Source of the DNA: Excoecaria cochinchinensis | Taxonomy: Eukaryota; Streptophyta; Magnoliopsida; Malpighiales; Euphorbiaceae | Assembly: GCA_947683425.1 (NCBI GenBank) | Contig: CANTUQ010000309.1 | Location: 62,001 to 126,000, forward strand | Direction: 5' to 3' | DNA: 64,000 nt | In this document: positions 1 through 9,809 of the stretch, piece after piece | How the letters are laid out: the number at the start of each line of letters is the position of its first letter | Position numbering within the stretch: position 1 is the first letter of the stretch | The notes under the pieces: generated by a model | The model's input: only the letters and a program-made list of their open reading frames with translations | What the model was told of the DNA's origin: nothing | The model's database searches: none | Position numbers and translations under genes: made by a program

Positions 1-2094
1 GAAATCATAAATAGTGGTGAAATTTTGGATCCGAGCCAAATAATTCAAGAAAACTCGATCGGAATAGCTACTGGAAGCTTGCCGGTCCCAACGCATCGAG
101 AATTGGATTCGCCGGAATCCGACGAATTTTTACGGATTTCCCTAGGGGTACTACTAGGGAAAATCACCAAAATCGAGAAATCGTAAAAAGTGGTGAAATT
201 TCGGATCCGAGCCCAATAATTCAGGAAAACTCGATCGGAATAGCTACTGGAAGCTTGCCGGTCACAACGCATCGAGAATTGGAATCCGACGAATTTTTAC
301 GGATTTCACTAGGGGTACCACTAGGGAAAATCACCAAAATCGAGAAATCGTAAAAAGTGGTGAAATTTCGGATCCGAGCCCAATAATTCAGGAAAACTCG
401 ATCGGAATAGCTACTGGAAGCTTGCCGGTCACAACGCATCGAGAATTGGAATCCGACGAATTTTTACGGATTTCACTAGGGGTACCACTAGGAAAAATCA
501 CCAAAATGGAGAAATCGTAAAAAGTGGTGAAATTTCGGATCCGAGCCCAATAATTCAGGAAAACTCGATCGGAATAGCTTCTGGAAGCTTGCCGGTCACA
601 ACGCATCGAGAATTGGCTTCGCCAGAATCCGACGAATTTTTACGGATTTCCCTAGGGGTACCACTAGGGAAAATCACCAAAATCGAGAAAAGTGGTGAAA
701 TTTCGAATCCGAGCCCAATAATTCAGGAAAACTCGATCGGAATAGCTACTGGAAGCTTGCCGGTCACAACGCATCGAGAATTGGCTTCGCCGGAATCCGA
801 CGAATTTTTACGGATTTTCCTAGGGGTACCACTAGGGAAAATCACCAAAATCGAGAAATCATAAAAAGTGGTGAAATTTCGGATCCGAGCCAAATAATTC
901 AAGAAAAGTCGATCGGAATAGCTACTGGAAGCTTGCCGGTCATAACGCATCGAGAATTGGGTTCGCCGGAATCCGACGAATTTTTACGGATTTCCCTAGG
1001 GGTACCACTAGGGAAAATCACCAAAATCGAGAAATCGTAAAAAGTGGTGAAATTTCGGATCCGAGCCCAATAATTCAGGAAAACTCGATCGGAATAGCTA
1101 CTGGAAGCTTGCCGGTCACAACGCATCGAGAATTGGCTTCGCCGGAATCCGACGAATTTTTACGGATTTCCCTAGGGGTACCACTAGGGAAAATCACCAA
1201 AATCGAGAAAAGTGGTGAAATTTCGAATCCGAGCCCAATAATTCAGGAAAACTCGATCGGAATAGCTACTGGAAGCTTGCCGGTCACAACGCATCGAGAA
1301 TTGGCTTCGCCGGAATCCGACGAATTTTTACGGATTTTCCTAGGGGTACCACTAGGGAAAATCACCAAAATCGAGAAATCATAAAAAGTGGTAAATTTCG
1401 GATCCGAGCCAAATAATTCAAGAAAACTCGATCGGAATAGCTACTGGAAGCTTGCCGGTCATAACGCATCGAGAATTGGGTTCGCCGGAATTCGACGAAT
1501 TTTTACGGATTTCCCTAGGGGTACCACTAGGAAAAATCACCAAAATCGAGAAATCGTAAAAAGTGGTGAAATTTCGGATCCGAGCCCAATAATTCAGGAA
1601 AACTCGATCGGAATAGCTACTGGAAGCTTGCCGGTCACAACGCATCGAGAATTGGAATCCGACGAATTTTTACGGATTTCCCTAGGGGTACCACTAGGGA
1701 AAATCACCAAAATCGAGAAATCGTAAAAAGTGGTGAAATTTCGGATCCGAGCCCAATAATTCAGGAAAACTCGATCGGAATAGCTACTGGAAGCTTGCCG
1801 GTCACAACGCATCGAGAATTGGAATCCGACGAATTTTTACGGATTTCCCTAGGGGTACCACTAGGGAAAATCACCAAAATCGAGAAATCGTAAAAAGTGG
1901 TGAAATTTCGGATCCGAGCCCAATAATTCAGGAAAACTCGATCGGAATAGATACTGGAAGCTTGCCGGTCACAACGCATCGAGAATTGGAATCCGACGAA
2001 TTTTTACGGATTTCACTAGGGGTACCACTAGGGAAAATCACGAAAATCGAGAAATCGTAAAAAGTGGTGAAATTTCGGATCCGAGCCAAATAAT

Positions 2095-2262
2095 TCAGGA
2101 AAACTCGATCGGAATAGCTACTGGAAGCTTGCCGGTCACAACGCATCGAGAATTGGGTTCGCCGGAATCCGACGAATTTTTACGGATTTCCCTAGGGGTA
2201 CCACTAGGGAAAATCACCAAAATCGAGAAAAGTGGTGAAATTTCGAATCCGAGCCCAATAAT
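2095..2262 (+). repeat. Reference monomer, type C (168 bp)
   Basis: Example of the 168 bp class. It keeps the 9 bp block but lacks 8 bp, so GAGAAAAGTGG replaces GAGAAATCGTAAAAAGTGG. The deletion removes the TAA that closes the plus-strand frame, and 168 is 56 codons exactly, so an open frame of 91 codons runs through every C monomer. C monomers almost always carry TTTCGAATCCGAG instead of TTTCGGATCCGAG, losing the BamHI-type palindrome, which shows common descent of the class. Confidence 0.95.
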
Positions 2263-2438
2263 TCAGGAAAACTCGATCGGAATAGCTACTGGAAGCTTGC
2301 CGGTCACAACGCATCGAGAATTGGCTTCGCCGGAATTCGACGAATTTTTACGGATTTTCCTAGGGGTACCACTAGGGAAAATCACCAAAATCGAGAAATC
2401 ATAAATAGTGGTGAAATTTCGGATCCGAGCCAAATAAT

Positions 2439-2614
2439 TCAAGAAAACTCGATCGGAATAGCTACTGGAAGCTTGCCGGTCACAACGCATCGAGAATTGG
2501 GTTCGCCGGAATCCGACGAATTTTTACGGATTTCCCTAGGGGTACCACTAGGAAAAATCACCAAAATCGAGAAATCGTAAAAAGTGGTGAAATTTCGGAT
2601 CCGAGCCCAATAAT
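2439..2614 (+). repeat. Reference monomer, type A (176 bp)
   Basis: Example of the full-length 176 bp class. It has the 9 bp block (here GTTCGCCGG) after GAATTG and the full TCGTAAAA after GAGAAA. Sub-variants differ at the base before TTCGCCGG (C, G or A), in GATTTCCCTAG versus GATTTTCCTAG, and in GAGCCCAATAATTCAGG versus GAGCCAAATAATTCAAG. These linked variants mark the position of a monomer inside the higher-order unit. Confidence 0.95.
2501..2517 (+). other. CENP-B-box-like 17 bp site in type A and C monomers (weak)
   Basis: The mammalian CENP-B box core is NTTCGNNNNANNCGGGN. This site has TTCG, A, C and the middle G in register, 7 of the 9 fixed bases. It exists only in monomers with the 9 bp TTCGCCGG block, so B monomers lack it, giving a with/without pattern along each HOR. 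Two core mismatches and the unknown taxon make a chance match quite possible. Confidence 0.25.
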
Positions 2615-3384
2615 TCAGGAAAACTCGATCGGAATAGCTACTGGAAGCTTGCCGGTCACAACGCATCGAGAATTGGAATCCGACGAATTTTTACGGATTT
2701 TCCTAGGGGTACCACTAAGGAAAATCACCAAAATCGAGAAATCGTAAAAAGTGGTGAAATTTCGGATCTGAGCCCAATAATTCAGGAAAACTCGATCGGA
2801 ATAGCTTCTGGAAGCTTGCCGGTCACAACGCATCGAGAATTGGCTTCGCCAGAATCTGACAAATTTTTACGGATTTCCCTTGGGGTACCACTAGGGAAAA
2901 TCACCAAAATCGAGAAAAGTGGTGAAATTTCGAATCCGAGCCCAATAATTCAGGAAAACTCGATCGGAATAGTTACTGGAAGCTTGCCGGTCACAACGCA
3001 TCGAGAATTGGCTTCGCCGGAATCCGACGAATTTTTACGGATTTTCCTAGGGGTACCACTAGGGAAAATCACCAAAATCGAGAAATCATAAAAAGTGGTG
3101 AAATTTCGGATCCGAGCCAAATAATTCAAGAAAACTCGATCGGAATAGCTACTGGAAGCTTGCCGGTCATAACGCATCGAGAATTGGGTTCGCCGGAATT
3201 CGACGAATTTTTACGGATTTCCCTAGGGGTACCACTAGGAAAAATCACCAAAATCGAGAAATCGTAAAAAGTGGTGAAATTTCGGATCCGAGCCCAATAA
3301 TTCAGGAAAACTCGATCGGAATAGCTACTGGAAGCTTGCCGGTCACAACGCATCGAGAATTGGAATCCGACGAATTTTTACGGA

Positions 3385-3410
3385 TTTCCCTAGGGGTACC
3401 ACTAGGGAAA
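3385..3410. other. 26 bp imperfect dyad around GGTACC, one per monomer
   Basis: Arms TTTCCCTAG and CTAGGGAAA flank GGTACC, with one mismatched pair (G opposite A) between arm and core, so 12 of 13 pairs match. With a one-base bulge the stem extends to GATTT on the left and AAATC on the right. The element is present in most monomers. Variants seen are CTAGCGGTACC, CCCAAGCGG, CCCTTGGGG, TTTCACTAGG and GATTTTCCTAG. Dyads of this kind can form cruciforms or bind dimeric proteins; any such role here is inference. Confidence 0.8.
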
Positions 3411-3446
3411 ATCACCAAAATCGAGAAATCGTAAAAAGTGGTGAAA
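3408..3446. other. Phased A-tracts, probable intrinsic DNA bend
   Basis: Short A runs begin at 3408, 3417, 3426, 3433 and 3444, a spacing of 9, 9, 7 and 11 bp. They lie in three related blocks: AAAATCACC, AAAATCGAG, AAATCGTAA. In type C the 8 bp deletion brings the spacing to about 9, 9 and 10. A-tracts near helical phase usually give curved DNA, a frequent trait of satellites; curvature here is predicted, not measured. Confidence 0.55.
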
Positions 3447-3448
3447 TT

Positions 3449-3458
3449 TCGGATCCGA
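3449..3458. other. 10 bp perfect palindrome TCGGATCCGA (absent in type C)
   Basis: TCGGATCCGA reads the same on both strands and lies about 40 bp downstream of the GGTACC dyad. It is kept in A and B monomers. In C monomers it is TCGAATCCGA, which breaks the symmetry. A protein that needs the site could therefore mark only a subset of monomers within each higher-order unit; no binding is known. Confidence 0.75.
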
Positions 3459-4146
3459 GCCCAATAATTCAGGAAAACTCGATCGGAATAGCTACTGGAA
3501 GCTTGCCGGTCACAACGCATCGAGAATTGGAATCCGACGAATTTTTACGGATTTCCCTAGGGGTACCACTAGGGAAAATCACCAAAATCGAGAAATCGTA
3601 AAAAGTGGTGAAATTTCGGATCCGAGCCCAATAATTCAGGAAAACTCGATCGGAATAGATACTGGAAGCTTGCCGGTCACAACGCATCGAGAATTGGAAT
3701 CCGACGAATTTTTACGGATTTCACTAGGGGTACCACTAGGGAAAATCACGAAAATCGAGAAATCGTAAAAAGTGGTGAAATTTCGGATCCGAGCCAAATA
3801 ATTCAGGAAAACTCGATCGGAATAGCTACTGGAAGCTTGCCGGTCACAACGCATCGAGAATTGGGTTCGCCGGAATCCGACGAATTTTTACGGATTTCCC
3901 TAGGGGTACCACTAGGGAAAATCACCAAAATCGAGAAAAGTGGTGAAATTTCGAATCCGAGCCCAATAATTCAGGAAAACTCGATCGGAATAGCTACTGG
4001 AAGCTTGCCGGTCACAACGCATCGAGAATTGGCTTCGCCGGAATTCGACGAATTTTTACGGATTTTCCTAGGGGTACCACTAGGGAAAATCACCAAAATC
4101 GAGAAATCATAAAAAGTGGTGAAATTTCGGATCCGAGCCAAATAAT

Positions 4147-4841
4147 TCAAGAAAACTCGATCGGAATAGCTACTGGAAGCTTGCCGGTCACAACGCATCG
4201 AGAATTGGCTTCGCCGGAATCCGACGAATTTTTACGAATTTCCCTAGGGGTACCACTAGGGAAAATCACGAAAATCGAGAAATCATAAAAAGTGGTGAAA
4301 TTTCGGATCCGAGCCAAATAATTCAGGAAAACTCGATCGGAATAGCTACTGGAAGCTTGCCGGTCACAACGCATCGAGAATTGGGTTCGCCGGAATCCGA
4401 CGAATTTTTACGGATTTCCCTAGGGGTACCACTAGGGAAAATCACCAAAATCAAGAAAAGTGGTGAAATTTCGAATCCGAGCCCAATAATTCAGGAAAAC
4501 TCGATCGGAATAGCTACTGGAAGCTTGCCGGTCACAACGCATCGAGAATTGGCTTCGCCGGAATCCGACGAATTTTTACGGATTTTCCTAGGGGTACCAC
4601 TAGGGAAAATCACCAAAATCGAGAAATCATAAATAGTGGTGAAATTTCGGATCCGAGCCAAATAATTCAAGAAAACTCGATCGGAATAGCTACTGGAAGC
4701 TTGCCGGTCCCAACGCATCAGAATTGGGTTCGCCGGAATCCGACGAATTTTTACGGATTTCCCTAGGGGTACCACTAGGGAAAATCACCAAAATCGAGAA
4801 ATCGTAAAAAGTGGTGAAATTTCGGATCCGAGCCCAATAAT
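4147..4841 (+). repeat. Segment bearing a shared one-base deletion marker
   Basis: This run of four monomers contains AAAATCAAGAAAAG and then CGCATCAGAATTGGG, which lacks one G of CATCGAG and gives a 175 bp monomer. The same pair of changes recurs with the deletion near 19,479, 22,922, 26,364, 39,081 and 40,631. All six must descend from one mutated copy. Here it links the left-end 10-mer to the landmark-bearing region; the same four-monomer block sits inside the 3,443 bp and 1,550 bp units. Confidence 0.85.
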
Positions 4842-7800
4842 TCAGGAAAACTCGATCGGAATAGCTACTGGAAGCTTGCCGGTCACAACGCATCGAGAAT
4901 TGGAATCCGACGAATTTTTACGGATTTCCCTAGGGGTACCACTAGGGAAAATCACCAAAATCGAGAAATCGTAAAAAGTGGTGAAATTTCGGATCCGAGC
5001 CCAATTATTCAGGAAAACTCGATCGGAATAGATACTGGAAGCTTGCCGGTCACAACGCATCGAGAATTGGAATCCGACGAATTTTTACGGATTTCACTAG
5101 GGGTACCACTAGGGAAAATCACCAAAATCGAGAAATCGTAAAAAGTGGTGAAATTTCGGATCCGAGCCCAATAATTCAGGAAAACTCGATCGGAATAGCT
5201 ACTGGAAGCTTGCCGGTCACAACGCATCGAGAATTGACTTCGCCGGAATCCGACAAATTTTTACGGATTTCCCTAGCGGTACCACTAGGAAAAATCACCA
5301 AAATGGAGAAATCGTAAAAAGTGGTGAAATTTCGGATCCGAGCCCAATAATTCAGGAAAACTCGATCGGAATAGCTACTGGAAGCTTGCCGGTCACAACG
5401 CATCGAGAATTGGCTTCGCCGGAATCCGACGAATTTTTACGGATTTCCCTAGGGGTACCACTAGGGAAAATCACCAAAATCGAGAAAAGTGGTGAAATTT
5501 CGAATCCGAGCCCAATAATTCAGGAAAACTCGATCGGAATAGCTATTGGAAGCTTGCCGGTCACAACGCATCGAGAATTGGCTTCGCCGGAATCCGACGA
5601 ATTTTTACGGATTTCCCTAGGGGTACCACTAGGGAAAATCACCAAAATCGAGAAATCGTAAAAAGTGGTGAAATTTCGGATCCGAGCCAAATAATTCAGG
5701 AAAACTCGATCGGAATAGCTACTGGAAGCTTGCCGGTCACAACGCATCGAGAATTGGGTTCGCCGGAATCCGACGAATTTTTACGGATTTCCCTAGGGGT
5801 ACCACTAGGGAAAATCACCAAAATCGAGAAAAGTGGTGAAATTTCGAATCCGAGCCCAATAATTCAGGAAAACTCGATCGGAATAGCTACTGGAAGCTTG
5901 CCGGTCACAACGCATCGAGAATTGGGTTCGCCGGAATCCGACGAATTTTTACGGATTTCCCTAGGGGTACCACTAGGGAAAATCACCAAAATCGAGAAAA
6001 GTGGTGAAATTTCGAATCCGAGCCCAATAATTCAGGAAAACTCGATCGGAATAGCTACTGGAAGCTTGCCGGTCACAACGCATCGAGAATTGGCTTCGCC
6101 GGAATTCGACGAATTTTTACGGATTTTCCTAGGGGTACCACTAGGGAAAATCACCAAAATCGAGAAATCATAAATAGTGGTGAAATTTCGGATCCGAGCC
6201 AAATAATTCAAGAAAACTCGATCGGAATAGCTACTGGAAGCTTGCCGGTCACAACGCATCGAGAATTGGGTTCGCCGGAATCCGACGAATTTTTACGGAT
6301 TTCCCTAGGGGTACCACTAAGGAAAATCACCAAAATCGAGAAATCGTAAAAAGTGGTGAAATTTCGGATCCGAGCCCAATAATTCAGGAAAACTCGATCG
6401 GAATAGCTTCTGGAAGCTTGCCGGTCACAACGCATCGAGAATTGGCTTCGCCAGAATCCGACGAATTTTTACGGATTTCCCTAGGGGTACCACTAGGGAA
6501 AATCACCAAAATCGAGAAAAGTGGTGAAATTTCGAATTCGAGCCCAATAATTCAGGAAAACTCGATCGGAATAGCTACTGGAAGCTTGCCGGTCACAACG
6601 CATCGAGAATTGGCTTCGCCGGAATCCGACGAATTTTTACGGATTTTCCTAGGGGTACCACTAGGGAAAATCACCAAAATCGAGAAATCATAAATAGTGG
6701 TGAAATTTTGGATCCGAGCCAAATAATTCAAGAAAACTCGATCGGAATAGCTACTGGAAGCTTGCCGGTCCCAACGCATCGAGAATTGGATTCGCCGGAA
6801 TCCGACGAATTTTTACGGATTTCCCTAGGGGTACCACTAGGGAAAATCACCAAAATCGAGAAATCGTAAAAAGTGGTGAAATTTCGGATCCGAGCCCAAT
6901 AATTCAGGAAAACTCGATCGGAATAGCTACTGGAAGCTTGCCGGTCACAACGCATCGAGAATTGGAATCCGACGAATTTTTACGGATTTCACTAGGGGTA
7001 CCACTAGGGAAAATCACCAAAATCGAGAAATCGTAAAAAGTGGTGAAATTTCGGATCCGAGCCCAATAATTCAGGAAAACTCGATCGGAATAGCTACTGG
7101 AAGCTTGCCGGTCACAACGCATCGAGAATTGGAATCCGACGAATTTTTACGGATTTCACTAGGGGTACCACTAGGAAAAATCACCAAAATGGAGAAATCG
7201 TAAAAAGTGGTGAAATTTCGGATCCGAGCCCAATAATTCAGGAAAACTCGATCGGAATAGCTTCTGGAAGCTTGCCGGTCACAACGCATCGAGAATTGGC
7301 TTCGCCAGAATCCGACGAATTTTTACGGATTTCCCTAGGGGTACCACTACGGAAAATCACCAAAATCGAGAAAAGTGGTGAAATTTCGAATCCGAGCCCA
7401 ATAATTCAGGAAAACTCGATCGGAATAGCTACTGGAAGCTTGCCGGTCACAACGCATCGAGAATTGGCTTCGCCGGAATCCGACGAATTTTTACGGATTT
7501 TCCTAGGGGTACCACTAGGGAAAATCACCAAAATCGAGAAATCATAAAAAGTGGTGAAATTTCGGATCCGAGCCAAATAATTCAAGAAAAGTCGATCGGA
7601 ATAGCTACTGGAAGCTTGCCGGTCATAACGCATCGAGAATTGGGTTCGCCGGAATCCGACGAATTTTTACGGATTTCCCTAGGGGTACCACTAGGGAAAA
7701 TCACCAAAATCGAGAAATCGTAAAAAGTGGTGAAATTTCGGATCCGAGCCCAATAATTCAGGAAAACTCGATCGGAATAGCTACTGGAAGCTTGCCGGTC

Positions 7801-8444
7801 ACAACGCATCGAGAATTGGCTTCGCCGGAATCCGACGAATTTTTACGGATTTCCCTAGGGGTACCACTAGGGAAAATCACCAAAATCGAGAAAAGTGGTG
7901 AAATTTCGAATCCGAGCCCAATAATTCAGGAAAACTCGATCGGAATAGCTACTGGAAGCTTGCCGGTCACAACGCATCGAGAATTGGCTTCGCCGGAATC
8001 CGACGAATTTTTACGGATTTTCCTAGGGGTACCACTAGGGAAAATCACCAAAATCGAGAAATCATAAAAAGTGGTGAAATTTCGGATCCGAGCCAAATAA
8101 TTCAAGAAAACTCGATCGGAATAGCTACTGGAAGCTTGCCGGTCATAACGCATCGAGAATTGGGTTCGCCGGAATTCGACGAATTTTTACGGATTTCCCT
8201 AGGGGTACCACTAGGAAAAATCACCAAAATCGAGAAATCGTAAAAAGTGGTGAAATTTCGGATCCGAGCCCAATAATTCAGGAAAACTCGATCGGAATAG
8301 CTACTGGAAGCTTGCCGGTCACAACGCATCGAGAATTGGAATCCGACGAATTTTTACGGATTTCCCTAGGGGTACCACTAGGGAAAATTACCAAAATCGA
8401 GAAATCGTAAAAAGTGGTGAAATTTCGGATCCGAGCCCAATAAT
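4842..8444 (+). repeat. Segment Q, copy 1 (21 monomers, 3,603 bp)
   Basis: This run aligns with 29,244-32,678. From 4,842 to about 5,800 the offset is 24,402 bp; from about 6,032 onward it is 24,234 bp. The 168 bp change equals one extra type C monomer here. Shared rare markers include GAATAGATAC near 5,030 and 29,430, TTCGAATTCGAGC near 6,535 and 30,769, and GCTTCTGG near 6,408 and 30,641. It overlaps the second copy of segment P from 6,684. Confidence 0.85.
5864..6031 (+). repeat. Single inserted type C monomer (168 bp)
   Basis: Three type C boundaries occur close together here, and two C monomers (5,696-side and this one) sit in direct tandem with the same GGGTTCGCCGG variant. The related copy near 30,100-30,400 has only one. 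The tandem pair extends the plus-strand open frame from 91 to 147 codons, as expected when a unit of exactly 56 codons is duplicated. One-monomer slippage or unequal exchange explains it; I cannot tell gain here from loss in the other copy, though direct tandem identity favours gain. Confidence 0.75.
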
Positions 8445-9685
8445 TCAGGAAAACTCGATCGGAATAGCTACTGAAAGCTTGCCGGTCACAACGCATCGAG
8501 AATTGGAATCCGACGAATTTTTACGGATTTCCCTAGGGGTACCACTAGGGAAAATCACCAAAATCGAGAAATCGTAAAAAGTGGTGAAATTTCGGATCCG
8601 AGCCCAATAATTCAGGAAAACTCGATCGGAATAGATACTGGAAGCTTGCCGGTCACAACGCATCGAGAATTGGAATCCGACGAATTTTTACGGATTTCAC
8701 TAGGGGTACCACAAGGGAAAATCACGAAAATCGAGAAATCGTAAAAAGTGGTGAAATTTCGGATCCGAGCCAAATAATTCAGGAAAACTCGATCGGAATA
8801 GCTACTGGAAGCTTGCCGGTCACAACGCATCGAGAATTGGGTTCGCCGGAATCCGACGAATTTTTACGGATTTCCCTAGGGGTACCACTAGGGAAAATCA
8901 CCAAAATCGAGAAAAGTGGTGAAATTTCGAATCCGAGCCCAATAATTCAGGAAAACTCGATCGGAATAGCTACTGGAAGCTTGCCGGTCACAACGCATCG
9001 AGAATTGGCTTCGCCGGAATTCGACGAATTTTTACGGATTTTCCTAGGGGTACCACTAGGGAAAATCACCAAAATCGAGAAATCATAAATAGTGGTGAAA
9101 TTTCGGATCCGAGCCAAATAATTCAAGAAAACTCGATCGGAATAGCTACTGGAAGCTTGCCGGTCACAACGCATCGAGAATTGGGTTCGCCGGAATCCGA
9201 CGAATTTTTACGGATTTCCCTAGGGGTACCACTAGGAAAAATCACCAAAATCGAGAAATCGTAAAAAGTGGTGAAATTTCGGATCCGAGCCCAATAATTC
9301 AGGAAAACTCGATCGGAATAGCTACTGGAAGCTTGCCGGTCACAACGCATCGAGAATTGGAATCCGACGAATTTTTACGGATTTTCCTAGGGGTACCACT
9401 AAGGAAAATCACCAAAATCGAGAAATCGTAAAAAGTGGTGAAATTTCGGATCCGAGCCCAATAATTCAGGAAAACTCGATCGGAATAGCTTCTGGAAGCT
9501 TGCCGGTCACAACGCATCGAGAATTGGCTTCGCCAGAATCTGACGAATTTTTACGGATTTCCCTTGGGGTACCACTAGGGAAAATCACCAAAATCGAGAA
9601 AAGTGGTGAAATTTCGAATCCGAGCCCAATAATTCAGGAAAACTCGATCGGAATAGTTACTGGAAGCTTGCCGGTCACAACGCAT
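6684..9685 (+). repeat. HOR segment P, copy 2
   Basis: Second copy of the left-end segment. It keeps nearly all variant markers of copy 1, with private changes such as CTGAAAGCTTG near 8,472, CACAAGGG near 8,710 and CTACGGAAAATC near 7,348. Its tail (from about 8,779) is shared with 34,563 onward, so this is a meeting point of two duplication families. Confidence 0.85.
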
Positions 9686-9809
9686 CGAGAATTGGGTTCG
9701 CCGGAATCCGAAGAATTTTTACGGATTTTCCTAGGGGTACCACTAGGGAAAATCACCAAAATCGAGAAATCATAAAAAGTGGTGAAATTTCCGATCCGAG
9801 CCAAATAAT

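Larger units (their letters stand above)
1..3000 (+). repeat. HOR segment P, copy 1
   Basis: This segment matches 6,684-9,685 at an offset of 6,683 bp, rising to 6,684 after a private one-base deletion near 1,392 (GTGGTAAATTT). Shared rare markers include TTTTGGATCC near 34 and 6,717, GGTCCCAACG near 85 and 6,768, GAAAAGTCGATCGG near 903 and 7,586, and GAATAGATAC near 1,946 and 8,630. The homology fades near 3,000, where copy 2 has GGGTTCGCCGG and CCGAAGAAT. The first half also matches 30,918-32,650. Confidence 0.85.
3302..3468 (+). repeat. Reference monomer, type B (167 bp)
   Basis: A clean example of the 167 bp class. It lacks the 9 bp CTTCGCCGG, so the text reads GAATTGGAATCCGACG, and it keeps TCGTAAAA after GAGAAA. 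Base count is 35 C and 39 G in 167 (44% GC), with 12 CpG. It carries recognition sequences of PvuI, HindIII, AvrII, KpnI and BamHI type once each, which would give ladder digests in the genome. B monomers often occur in pairs, for example at 1,594-1,927 and 12,047-12,380; the second of a pair often has TTTCACTAGG in place of TTTCCCTAGG. Confidence 0.95.
1075..4146 (+). repeat. 10-mer HOR, period about 1,708 bp, 1.8 copies
   Basis: Monomer anchors 1418, 1594, 1761, 1928, 2095 and 2263 recur at 3126, 3302, 3469, 3636, 3803 and 3971, a constant 1,708 bp. The length string from 1,418 is 176, 167, 167, 167, 168, 176, 176, 167, 168, 176. The three-B run and the GAATAGATAC and CACGAAAATCG markers are shared by both copies. 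Copy 2 is cut short near 4,147, where the following monomer switches to a different variant. Confidence 0.85.

Noticed and set aside
45..272. Minus-strand frames of 67-76 codons in nearly every monomer, starting at the revcomp of CGCAT and ending at the TCA anchor
   Set aside because: They recur once per monomer, overlap each other, and vary with no preference for synonymous change that I can see; they are by-products of the repeat, with no recognisable domain or regulatory context.
3288..3304. AATAATTCAGG as a promoter or polyadenylation signal
   Set aside because: It is an invariant piece of every monomer and there is no transcription unit to attach it to.
3388..3407. CCCTAG and CTAGGG resemble telomere repeat units
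   Set aside because: They occur once per monomer as arms of a dyad, not in tandem, and do not read CCCTAAA or TTAGGG.
5730..6173. Plus-strand open frames of 91 to 151 codons
   Set aside because: They exist because type C is 56 codons long and lacks the TAA; longer ones in 43-58 kb arise from private frame-shifting indels. No gene structure supports them.
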